Below are positions 51,861 to 59,384 of a stretch of 64,000 bases of DNA, in pieces. Below the pieces are notes generated by a model. The model saw only the letters and a program-made list of their open reading frames with translations. It was not told where the DNA came from and did not search any database. The stretch is from JBBQCW01 sp038319025 (GTDB taxonomy: Bacteria > Actinomycetota > Thermoleophilia > Solirubrobacterales > Solirubrobacteraceae), in NCBI GenBank assembly GCA_038319025.1, contig JBBQCW010000018.1, forward strand, positions 1 to 64,000, read 5' to 3'. Both the position numbers and the translations under genes were made by a program. How positions within the stretch are numbered: position 1 is the first letter of the stretch; each line of letters opens with the position of its first letter.

Positions 51861-51912
51861 GCGCCTACCGCGGGCTGGGAGCCAGCGCAGACGAGCAACC
51901 TTGGCCCGCGCG

Positions 51913-53151
51913 CTACGCGTGCAGGCGGACCGGCAGCGTGCGCAACTGGTTGGCGAAGCCCGACACGACGTACTCGGGCGTCCCGTCGATCTGCATGTCG
52001 GGGAACCGCACGAGCGTCTCCTCCATGAGGATCTTCAGCTCCATTCGGGCCAGCGCAGTGCCCAGGCAAAAGTGCCGGCCGCCGGCGCCAAAGGCTTGGT
52101 GCTCGGGATTGCGGGTCACGTCGAAGTGGTCGGGATCCTCGTAGCGCGACTCGTCGCGGTTGGAGGACACGTACCACATGACCACCTTGTCGCCCTTGGC
52201 GATCGGGCAGCCGTGCAGCTCGGTGTCCTTGGTCGCCGTGCGGCGGAAATGCGCGAACGCGGGGAACATCCGCAGCGCCTCCTCGACGGCGCTGGGCACC
52301 AGCGAGGGATCCTGCAAGAGCTGCGCGCGTTGGTCGCCGTCCTCCATGATCGCGCGCATCGCGCTGCAGTAAGTGGCCTTCGTGCTGTCGTTGCCGGCCA
52401 GCATGAGCAGGAAGAAGCCCATGACGATCTCGTTGTCGGACAGGCTCTCGCCGTCGATCTCCGCGTTTACGAGCACGCTGGTGAGGTCGTCGGTGGGGTT
52501 GGCACGACGCTCGGCGATCATCTCCGTGCAGCGGCGGAACAATTCCGGGATGTCGCGCTGCATCACGGAGTCCATGCCCTCGGGGTTCACCTTGGGATCG
52601 TTGGCGGCGATGATTGTGTACAGGAGCCTGGCCCAGATGACGTCGGTCTCCGGGTCGATGCCCATGAACCGGCCGATCACGCTGGCCACCACGGGCTGCG
52701 CTACGTCCTCCACGAGGTCACACGTGTCGCGGCCCTCGAGCCGGTCGAGGACGCGGCGGGTGATGCCGCGAATCTCCTCCTCGTGTTCGGCGATCCGCTT
52801 TGGGGTGAATCCGCGCTGGAACAGGGCCTTGATGCGGTCGTGCTTGGGCGGGTCCATCCCGATGAACATCGACTGCATGAGCGGCAGAGGCAGGCCGGCG
52901 TTGGTCGTCGCGGTGATGCCGCCAAGTTCTGAGGAGTACGTCTTCCAGTCCCGACTGACCTCGTACACGTCGTCGGCCTGAGTGACCGACCAGTACCCGG
53001 CTTCCTCGGGGAAGAGCTCCATGCGATCAGACCAATGGATCGGGCATTCGGCGCGCAAGCGCCGGAACATCTCGTGCGGCGGGCCTTCTTGCCACAGGCC
53101 CTCGGTGAAGACGAGCTGCTGATCCAGCGGTGTGGTGGCGTCGGCGGACAT
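51913..53151 (-). CDS. cytochrome P450, paralogue of the 5965-7200 gene
   Basis: This 412-residue haem monooxygenase has I-helix AGNDST (252-257), ExxR in EEALRMF, and haem loop FGAGGRHFCLG (Cys ligand at 362). It shares long blocks with the other P450 in the window, for example MDPPKHDRIK and LFQRGFTPKRIAEHE, GNDSTKATYCSAMRA, and WYVSSNRDESRYEDPD, so the two are recent paralogues or closely related. GGAGG stands 4 nt before the ATG at 53151, which settles the start over 53223. No redox partner is adjacent. The palindrome 21 bp upstream matches the operator of the desaturase and ferredoxin-reductase locus, suggesting common control and electron supply. Confidence 0.93.
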   Translation of the reverse strand: MSADATTPLDQQLVFTEGLWQEGPPHEMFRRLRAECPIHWSDRMELFPEEAGYWSVTQADDVYEVSRDWKTYSSELGGITATTNAGLPLPLMQSMFIGMDPPKHDRIKALFQRGFTPKRIAEHEEEIRGITRRVLDRLEGRDTCDLVEDVAQPVVASVIGRFMGIDPETDVIWARLLYTIIAANDPKVNPEGMDSVMQRDIPELFRRCTEMIAERRANPTDDLTSVLVNAEIDGESLSDNEIVMGFFLLMLAGNDSTKATYCSAMRAIMEDGDQRAQLLQDPSLVPSAVEEALRMFPAFAHFRRTATKDTELHGCPIAKGDKVVMWYVSSNRDESRYEDPDHFDVTRNPEHQAFGAGGRHFCLGTALARMELKILMEETLVRFPDMQIDGTPEYVVSGFANQLRTLPVRLHA

Positions 53152-53171
53152 CGGGCCTCCGGGCAGGGGTG

Positions 53172-53192
53172 CGCTTGACAGGGTGTCAGGCG
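53172..53192. promoter_or_regulatory. second copy of the CGCTTGACA-N3-TGTCAAGCG operator
   Basis: CGCTTGACA (53172-53180), GGG, TGTCAGGCG (53184-53192) matches the palindrome at 1765-1785 in 17 of 18 arm positions with the same 3-nt spacer. It lies between the P450 start (53151) and the stop of the AbiEi/DUF559 gene (53198), so it can only control the P450. No good -10 box is seen on the minus strand. Confidence 0.7.
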
Positions 53193-53197
53193 GGAGG

Positions 53198-54115
53198 TTA
53201 GCGGGCGCGCCCGTCGACGCCAACGCCGCCGTCCGTCCGGAGGGCCGCGCGTAGCTGCCGGGCCACGGCCGAGGGCCGATCGCGCACGTCGGCGGAGGTG
53301 AAGCGCAGGATCGTGTGACCGGCCAGCTGAAGGGTGTTCGACGTGGTGCGGTCGGCCTGGAAGGCGGCCCGTGTGCTGTGTGCCTCCCAGCCGTCGGTCT
53401 CCACCACCACGTGATGGTCGGGCCAGACGAAATCCATACGCTTCCCGATCATCCGATGCTGGGTGCGGGGCCGGGGGAGCCCGTGGCCGTCGCAGATCTT
53501 CAGGAACGCGTCTTCGAAGTCGTTCTGCGTCATCGGGCTGTCGGCGATGAGTTTGCGCAGTATGCGGCTGGGCCGGCGGTTTAGCGCTTCGTGCAACGCC
53601 GCCAGGCCGAAGAGTCGGCGGAACTGCGCCTCGCGGACCGCCCGGGTCAGTTCGTCCTCGTCGAGGATGCGGGCCAAGTCCACCAGGGTGCGGGCGGGCG
53701 AAGTTACTGGGATTCCGAGGTGGACGGCGGCGTCCGCGGGGGTGACCGCACCCCGGTGGATGGTGATGCCAGGGTGGCGGCGACCGTTGCGGCCGGGGAT
53801 CGTGACGTCCGGTCTCACGCTTTCCCCTTCACGGATGCACCACAGGGACGCCGCGCTGCGATTGCTCAGCAGGGCGCCCGCGCCGCAGGCGAGCACGGCG
53901 GCCACCCAGTGCGCCTCTCGCCGCGGTGCTGTGTGGCCCACGGCGTAGACGCCCGCGTGCACCCGGTGCAGGCGGCCTGCCCAAAGGCGCCGCTTGATTC
54001 GGTCCCGGTCGACGCCGATCGCGATCAGTTGCGTCCGCGTCACCAGCCCGTATTGCCGGGCCGCTACGGCCGCAACCTGCTGGTCGAAATCGTCGTGGGC
54101 GAAAAAGGGGCGCAT
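53198..54115 (-). CDS. AbiEi-type N-domain plus DUF559 (Vsr-like) nuclease-fold protein
   Basis: This 305-residue protein joins two parts. Residues 5-55 (ARQYGLVTRTQLIAIGVDRD, then IKRRLWAGRLHRVHAGVYAV) form the winged-helix seen in AbiEi antitoxins. The C-terminal third carries a DUF559/Vsr-like PD-(D/E)xK core, KRMDFVWPDHHVVVETDGWE, where the D and E-x-D residues could bind metal. The start at 54115 begins at the helix-turn-helix; the extension to 54169 runs through a terminator. No AbiEii toxin is adjacent. Such fusions are common in Actinobacteria and unexplained. Confidence 0.8.
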   Translation of the reverse strand: MRPFFAHDDFDQQVAAVAARQYGLVTRTQLIAIGVDRDRIKRRLWAGRLHRVHAGVYAVGHTAPRREAHWVAAVLACGAGALLSNRSAASLWCIREGESVRPDVTIPGRNGRRHPGITIHRGAVTPADAAVHLGIPVTSPARTLVDLARILDEDELTRAVREAQFRRLFGLAALHEALNRRPSRILRKLIADSPMTQNDFEDAFLKICDGHGLPRPRTQHRMIGKRMDFVWPDHHVVVETDGWEAHSTRAAFQADRTTSNTLQLAGHTILRFTSADVRDRPSAVARQLRAALRTDGGVGVDGRAR

Positions 54116-54137
54116 ATAGCCCCTATCTCGCCCACCG

Positions 54138-54175
54138 AAAAAAGCACCCCCTGGGCCTGCGCCGACCAAGGGCGC
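54138..54175 (-). terminator. minus-strand intrinsic terminator with T6 tail
   Basis: Read on the minus strand from 54175, GCGCCCTTGG pairs with CCAGGGGGTGC, using some G-T pairs and one mismatch, and is followed directly by six T (54143 to 54138). It lies 12 bp after the stop of the exported-protein gene at 54188 and separates it from the AbiEi/DUF559 gene. Confidence 0.6.
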
Positions 54176-54187
54176 CCAGCGACCCTG

Positions 54188-54688
54188 CTACCGCCCCCGG
54201 TGCATCCCGTAGGTGAACGACGTTGAGCAGCGCTCGACCACGGCGCTCGTCTCGGAATCGACGCCCGTTGCCGACAGCCGAAGGCGGACGGTGCCACGGC
54301 CGTTGGACCCCAGCATGCCTGAGAGGCGCACGTCACCCGTCCGGCCGCCCGACGTCTCCGTGAACTCAAGCGTGAACCTGTTGCGGTGCAGCGTCGCGCG
54401 GATGTTGGTGCTGCCGTCGAACGCGCGCTCTGACTCGGTGCCGTCGCCCGTATCGATACAGCTCATCACGGCCTGGAAGTGCTTCAACGTCACGCGCCCG
54501 CCCGACACCGACAACAGGATCGTCTGGGGGACGGGCGTCACGATCGCGCCGGTGGAGAACGCGGTCCCGCCCCACAGCACCGCGCGGGCCGAGGCGACGC
54601 CGGAGAAAGTGGTCAGGCCGACCACTGCAACGATGGCGGCGACGAGGACTCCGCGCACCGGGCGGCCACTTCTCAACACAGGACCCAT
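54188..54688 (-). CDS. small exported protein, unknown function
   Basis: This 166-residue protein has a Sec signal peptide (MGPVLRSGRPVRGVLVAAIV, cleavage near ASARA at 32-36). The mature domain is beta-rich (TILLSVSGGRVTLKHFQAVM, RNRFTLEFTETSGGRTGDVR, GTVRLRLSATGVDSET) with two Cys (VMSCIDTG and VERCSTSF) placed to form a disulfide. No family is recognised. It ends at a terminator and is a single-gene unit. Confidence 0.65.
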   Translation of the reverse strand: MGPVLRSGRPVRGVLVAAIVAVVGLTTFSGVASARAVLWGGTAFSTGAIVTPVPQTILLSVSGGRVTLKHFQAVMSCIDTGDGTESERAFDGSTNIRATLHRNRFTLEFTETSGGRTGDVRLSGMLGSNGRGTVRLRLSATGVDSETSAVVERCSTSFTYGMHRGR

Positions 54689-54769
54689 GGAGACGATTCC
54701 TTGCTCGAACGAGGGACGGGACGAGCATCGACGGTACCAGCGTCCACCTTCGAAATCGGCAGTCCCGTT

Positions 54770-55912
54770 TCAGGCGACGGCGTACGGGTACGTCGCGGCG
54801 CGGCCCTGGAAAGACAGGATGCGGGGATTCTGAACCTCACCGTCACGGATCTCGATTGCGCGGCGGATCGTCTCGTTGTCGTCCCACGCCGCCTGCCCGG
54901 CCATCACGATCGGTAGATAGGCGAGCAGAGCCTCGCTGATCTCCCACGTCGCTGAGTTCCACAGGAACGATGGGCTGTGGTCCACGGCGTAGCAGTGCAG
55001 GCCCTCACCCACAGCGAACATCGGGTCCGCGAACGAGGTCGGCCGGGCCCACTCGAAGCCCATGCCCGTATCGCAGGAGACATCGATGAACAATGTGCCC
55101 GGGGTGAACTGGGGGAGATCCTCGTTCATCACGAACATGAGCGGATCGTCCGTGTCCTGCAGCATGCAGTTGACGACGATGTCGTACTGGGCCAGCACCT
55201 CCGCCAACGGGCCAGGGTTGGGCGCGCGGAGGGCCAGCGTGCGGCTCGGGATCTTGGGGTCGCGGGCAAAGTGCTGCATCCGCACCGAGGAGAACGGCGA
55301 GGCGACCTCGGACACGTTGCGCTGAGTCAGCACCGTCACGTCGCTGATGCCGAGCGCTGACAAACCGGTGACGGCCCCGCGCGCGGTCGCGCCGAAGCTG
55401 ATCACCGCAGCCCGCAGACGCCGACCGTAGTCACCGGTGGAGCCGAGCAACTGCAGGGCGTGCATGACCGAGCAGTAGCCGGCGAGTTCGTTGTTCTTGT
55501 GGAACACGTGGACACCGAAGCTGCCCTCGTCGGTCCAGTGGTTCATGGCCTCCCAGGCGATCAGGGTCAGACGGCGGTCTATCGCCAACTGCGTCATGTC
55601 GTGGTCCTGGACGCAGTGCGGCCAGCCCCATACGACCTGGCCGGGTCGCAGCGTCGAAAGATCGCCCGCCAGCGGCTTGGGCAGCAGGAGCACATCGCAT
55701 TCGGCGAGGAGTTGCTCACGTGATCGAAATCCGCCGACCAACCCTGCGAGGCGGTCATCGGAGAAGCCGAACCGCTCCCCGTAACCCCTCTCGAGAAACA
55801 TCCGTGCTCGGAGCGCCGGGTCGATCCGTTCGATGTGAGCGGGATGGATGGCCAGCCGCTGCTCGTCGGGCTTGCCGGACGTCGCGACGACGCCGAGGGT
55901 CGATGGGTCCAC
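54770..55912 (-). CDS. alanine dehydrogenase/PNT-fold protein (CEOS/saccharopine-DH-like)
   Basis: This 380-residue protein of the alanine dehydrogenase and pyridine-nucleotide transhydrogenase N-domain superfamily opens with GKPDEQRLAIHPAHIERIDP and EVLLLPKPL-like segments (CDVLLLPKPLAGDLSTLRPG), includes a nucleotide-binding region AAVISFGATARGAVTGLSAL, and ends with the FIDVSCDTGMGFEWARPTSF region. The pattern is closest to N5-(carboxyethyl)ornithine synthase-like enzymes; the substrate is not settled. The start is a GTG 9 bp after the TetR stop, so the two form an operon. The perfect palindrome at 56526 would control it together with the TetR. Confidence 0.75.
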   Translation of the reverse strand: MDPSTLGVVATSGKPDEQRLAIHPAHIERIDPALRARMFLERGYGERFGFSDDRLAGLVGGFRSREQLLAECDVLLLPKPLAGDLSTLRPGQVVWGWPHCVQDHDMTQLAIDRRLTLIAWEAMNHWTDEGSFGVHVFHKNNELAGYCSVMHALQLLGSTGDYGRRLRAAVISFGATARGAVTGLSALGISDVTVLTQRNVSEVASPFSSVRMQHFARDPKIPSRTLALRAPNPGPLAEVLAQYDIVVNCMLQDTDDPLMFVMNEDLPQFTPGTLFIDVSCDTGMGFEWARPTSFADPMFAVGEGLHCYAVDHSPSFLWNSATWEISEALLAYLPIVMAGQAAWDDNETIRRAIEIRDGEVQNPRILSFQGRAATYPYAVA

Positions 55913-55921
55913 GCGACGAGT

Positions 55922-56518
55922 CTACGAGCCGAGGATCAGATCGCAGAAGCCGTCGGCCACGTCGTCGGTGCTCAGGCGACCGTCCGGCCGAAACCACTGC
56001 GGCAGATAGTTGACCATCGCCAACAGGCTGTACAGCGCAAGGCCTCGGTCGGTGAACGTCATCGTGCCGTCCTTCTGGCCGGCCATGAGCACCCCGTCGA
56101 GGATGAGCTCGAACTGCTTACGCTTATCGCGGACATCACTCCAGTGTGTGTCCTGCTCGAGCACTTGGCGCTCCTGCTGAAAGACGATCAGGTGATCGCG
56201 GTGGACGACGACGTGGTTCACCCAGGCCCGCACCAGCGCTCGCAGGTGTGCATCCGGCCCGGACCCGGTGTCGATCGCGGCAGCCTCGGCCAGGAGCGGG
56301 TCCATCAGGTCGTCGCAGATGCGGACGAGCAGCAGTTCCTTGCTCCCTATGTAGTGATAGAGGCCGCCGACCGTAAGGCCGGTCGCCGCGCTGAGGTCGT
56401 CGATGCTGGTCGCCTGGTAGCCGTGGAGGGCGAAGCGCTGTGCGGCCGTGGCCACGACGTGCTGCCGGCGCTGCTCGTAGCGCGCTCGGAGCGCCGGCTT
56501 CACCGGGGGCGATGACAT
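55922..56518 (-). CDS. TetR-family regulator (acyl-CoA/leucine catabolism context)
   Basis: This 198-residue regulator has a helix-turn-helix TSIDDLSAATGLTVGGLYHY followed by IGSKELLL (about 37-64), in the style of the KstR2/FadR/LiuR-like TetR group that responds to CoA thioesters. It is divergent from the HMG-CoA lyase operon. The 11+11 bp perfect palindrome in the 41-bp gap is almost certainly its operator and overlaps both promoters. An acyl-CoA ligand from leucine breakdown is a reasonable inference. It is cotranscribed with the dehydrogenase-like gene downstream. Confidence 0.87.
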   Translation of the reverse strand: MSSPPVKPALRARYEQRRQHVVATAAQRFALHGYQATSIDDLSAATGLTVGGLYHYIGSKELLLVRICDDLMDPLLAEAAAIDTGSGPDAHLRALVRAWVNHVVVHRDHLIVFQQERQVLEQDTHWSDVRDKRKQFELILDGVLMAGQKDGTMTFTDRGLALYSLLAMVNYLPQWFRPDGRLSTDDVADGFCDLILGS

Positions 56519-56525
56519 GCAAAAC

Positions 56526-56553
56526 AGAATACCGAGGGGATACTCGGTATTCT
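56526..56553. promoter_or_regulatory. perfect 11+11 bp palindromic operator
   Basis: AGAATACCGAG (56526-56536), GGGATA, CTCGGTATTCT (56543-56553) is a perfect inverted repeat filling most of the gap between the TetR gene (start 56518) and the HMG-CoA lyase gene (start 56560). A dimer bound here would block both. The closeness of both starts suggests that at least one transcript has almost no leader. Confidence 0.85.
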
Positions 56554-56559
56554 TGGGGG

Positions 56560-57498
56560 ATGGCCGGTCACGATCAACTGCCGAGCGCCGTCCGCATCCG
56601 TGAGGTCGGTCCTCGCGACGGATTCCAGAACGAGCCGGAGGTCATCGAGACGGCCGACAAGGTCCGGCTGATCGAGGCGCTCGGCGCCACCGGTCTGCGC
56701 CGCATGGAGGTCACCAGCTTCGTTCGGCCCGACGTAATCCCGCAGCTCAGCGACGCCGCCGCTGTCCTCGAAGCCGCCGAGCTCCCCGATGCCGTCAGCG
56801 TCAGCGTCCTGATCCCGAATGAGCGGGGACTGGACAACGCACTCCGGCACCGCGATCGCATCGACGAGGTCAGCGTCTTCCTGTCGGCGTCGGAGACGCA
56901 CAACCGTAAGAACGTGAATCGCTCGGTGGAGGAGTCGCTGAGCGCACTCGAGATCGTGCTCGCGCGGGCGTCCGAAACAGGGCTGCGCCGCGAAGCCGTG
57001 ATTGCCACCTCGTTCGGCTGCCCCTACGAGGGCCGCATTGCGCCCGAGCGGGTCTACGAGATAGCCGCTCGCCTGGCCGCAGCCGGTGCCCAGGAGATCG
57101 GCTTCGGCGATACCACCGGCATGGCCAACCCGGTGCAGGTGCGGGACTTCTTCGAGGGCGCACGCGAGGCGCTGCCCGCCGACGTAGAGCTGACGGCTCA
57201 CTTCCACAACACCCGCGGCCAGGGCCTGGCGAACGTGCTGGCCGCGCTCGGAGCCGGCGTCACGTCGTTCGAGTCGAGCTTCGGGGAACTCGGTGGCTGC
57301 CCCGTCCCGGTCGGGGCGACCGGCAACATCGCCACCGAGGATTTGGTGTCGATGCTGCACGAGATGGGCATCCAGACCGGCATCGACCTGGAAGCGCTGT
57401 TGGACGCCTCTGCGCTGGCCCGCCGGGTGCTGGGTCGCCCGTTGGGCAGCCATACGCTCGTGGCCGGCCCGATCGATTGGTCTGGCCCGGGCGCATGA
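56560..57498 (+). CDS. hydroxymethylglutaryl-CoA lyase
   Basis: This 312-residue enzyme splits 3-hydroxy-3-methylglutaryl-CoA into acetyl-CoA and acetoacetate, the last step of leucine breakdown. VRIREVGPRDGFQNEPEVI gives the metal-binding Asp and Arg, EVTSFVRPDVIPQL and HFHNTRGQGLANVLAAL are barrel motifs, and FGELGGCPVPVGATGN contains the signature Cys loop. The ATG at 56560 opens the domain; upstream in-frame sequence runs through the operator and is not coding. It overlaps the biotin carboxylase gene by 4 bp. Confidence 0.93.
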   Translation: MAGHDQLPSAVRIREVGPRDGFQNEPEVIETADKVRLIEALGATGLRRMEVTSFVRPDVIPQLSDAAAVLEAAELPDAVSVSVLIPNERGLDNALRHRDRIDEVSVFLSASETHNRKNVNRSVEESLSALEIVLARASETGLRREAVIATSFGCPYEGRIAPERVYEIAARLAAAGAQEIGFGDTTGMANPVQVRDFFEGAREALPADVELTAHFHNTRGQGLANVLAALGAGVTSFESSFGELGGCPVPVGATGNIATEDLVSMLHEMGIQTGIDLEALLDASALARRVLGRPLGSHTLVAGPIDWSGPGA

Positions 57499-59384
57499 TC
57501 GACTCGGTCCTGATCGCCAACCGCGGGGAGGTCGCGGTGCGCGTAGCGCGGACGCTGCGCGACCTCGGCATGACGTCCGTCGCCGTGTTCACCGACGCCG
57601 ACGCGGGGGCGCTGCACACCGACGTGTGCGATGTCGCCGTGCGCATCCCCTCTTACCTGGACGGTGATGCGGTGCTGGCCGCCGCGCAGGCGGCAGGCGC
57701 CGACGCCATCCATCCGGGGTACGGGTTCCTGAGTGAGAACGCCGACTTCGCCCGCGCCGTCCAGGCGGAGGGCCTGACGTGGGTCGGCCCGCCCCCCGCG
57801 GCCATCGATCTGATGGGCGACAAGGCCCGCGCCAAGCAACTGGCCCGAGCTTCCGGCGTGCCCGTGGTACCCGGCATCGAGGGCGAGGACGTCTCGCTCG
57901 CCGAACTGGAGGCGTTCGTCGCCGACCACGGCCTGCCCGTCGTGATCAAGGCGCTGGCGGGCGGCGGCGGCAAGGGCATGCGGGTCGTGCGCGAGGGCGA
58001 CGATGTCTCACGGGCGCTCGACGCCGCAAGACGCGAGGCCGAGTCGGCGTTTGGCAACGGGCGCGTCCTCGTGGAGCGCTATCTGGAGCGCCCTCGACAC
58101 ATCGAGGTGCAGGTGCTGGCGGACGCCCACGGCAACTGCGTCCATCTGGGGGAGCGCGAATGCTCGTTGCAGCGTCGTCACCAGAAGGTGATCGAAGAGG
58201 CGCCTTCCTCGGTGGTGGATGCGGCGCTGCGGGCACGCATGGGCGCGGCGGCTGTGGGGCTCGCTCAGGCCTGCGGGTACGAAGGTGTCGGCACGGTGGA
58301 GTTCATCGCGGGTGGGCCGGGTTCCGATCGCGGTGACTTCTTCTTCCTGGAGATGAATACCCGCCTGCAGGTCGAGCATCCGGTTACCGAGCTGGTGTAC
58401 CGCGTGGATCTCGTCGCGGAGCAGCTCCGCGTCGCCGCCGGCGCGCCGCTCGACCTGGAGCAGGACGCGCTGATCCCGATCGGTCACGCCGTGGAGGCGC
58501 GCCTCTACGCCGAGGATCCCGCCGCCGGCTTTCTTCCGGCCACGGGCACCGTGCTCGCCTACCGCGAGCCGACGGGCGATGGCATCCGGGTCGACTCCGG
58601 CATCCGTCTGGGCTCCGAGGTCGGGACGGCCTATGACCCGATGCTGGCCAAGGTGATCGCCCACGGCCCGGACCGCGCCACCGCGCTCCGTCGTCTGGAT
58701 CGCGCGTTGGCCGATTTCGACCTGCTGGGTGTGGCCACCAACGCCGCCTTCTCGCGCACCCTGCTGCGCCGTGAAGACGTGCGGACCGGCGCCATCGACA
58801 CGGGCCTGCTCGAACGCCTTCTGGGTGAGCTGGACACGGCGGTGCCCGACGACCTGCTGCCTGCTGCGGTGTGGGCGGCCTTCTCGGCCGACACGCAGGC
58901 GCTCACCGTCGCTCCCGGTCCGTGGCGTCGGCCGCTCGCCGATCACGGCGAGGCGCGAGTGGACGGTGAGACAGTGACCGTCGGCGAGCGCCAGTGGCAC
59001 GTCCGCGGCCGCGCGGCCAATGGAGGCGTGCAAGTCGAGGTGGAGGGAATCGCCCGGCGCTACGCAGCGCTGTCGAGGCCCGACGTCATTTGGGTCGGGC
59101 GCGACGCGCACCAGGCGGAGGTGCGCACCGAGGTGAAGGTCCGCTCCGGCACCGTTGCGCCGGCCGGATCATTGGAAGCGCCGATGCCCGGCACGGTGCT
59201 GCTGGTGGAGGCCAAGAACGGCGACGAGGTGGGGGAGGGCGACGTGCTGCTGGTCCTGGAGTCGATGAAGATGGAGCTGTCGATCACTGCGCCGCACGCC
59301 GGCACGGTCGAAGGGCTCCAGCTGGCGGTCGGCGACCGCGTAGCGCGGCGTCAGCCCCTCGTGGCGGTGATCGCACCGTCATGA
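57495..59384 (+). CDS. acyl-CoA carboxylase alpha subunit (biotin carboxylase + BCCP)
   Basis: This 629-residue subunit carboxylates its own biotin using ATP and bicarbonate. The biotin-carboxylase domain (1 to about 445) opens with SVLIANRGEVAVRVARTLRD, has the ATP-grasp loop KALAGGGGKGMRVV and the FLEMNTRLQVEHPVTELVYR signature. The C-terminal biotinyl domain has VLESMKMELSI with the biotin-accepting Lys. With the neighbouring lyase and beta subunit it is most likely 3-methylcrotonyl-CoA carboxylase. ATGA overlaps on both sides couple translation. Confidence 0.94.
   Translation: MIDSVLIANRGEVAVRVARTLRDLGMTSVAVFTDADAGALHTDVCDVAVRIPSYLDGDAVLAAAQAAGADAIHPGYGFLSENADFARAVQAEGLTWVGPPPAAIDLMGDKARAKQLARASGVPVVPGIEGEDVSLAELEAFVADHGLPVVIKALAGGGGKGMRVVREGDDVSRALDAARREAESAFGNGRVLVERYLERPRHIEVQVLADAHGNCVHLGERECSLQRRHQKVIEEAPSSVVDAALRARMGAAAVGLAQACGYEGVGTVEFIAGGPGSDRGDFFFLEMNTRLQVEHPVTELVYRVDLVAEQLRVAAGAPLDLEQDALIPIGHAVEARLYAEDPAAGFLPATGTVLAYREPTGDGIRVDSGIRLGSEVGTAYDPMLAKVIAHGPDRATALRRLDRALADFDLLGVATNAAFSRTLLRREDVRTGAIDTGLLERLLGELDTAVPDDLLPAAVWAAFSADTQALTVAPGPWRRPLADHGEARVDGETVTVGERQWHVRGRAANGGVQVEVEGIARRYAALSRPDVIWVGRDAHQAEVRTEVKVRSGTVAPAGSLEAPMPGTVLLVEAKNGDEVGEGDVLLVLESMKMELSITAPHAGTVEGLQLAVGDRVARRQPLVAVIAPS

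Noticed and set aside
58994..59380. N-terminal extension of the carboxyltransferase
   Set aside because: The frame crosses the biotinyl domain of the alpha subunit; the ATG at 59381 with its 4-bp overlap and the family-typical opening is the true start.
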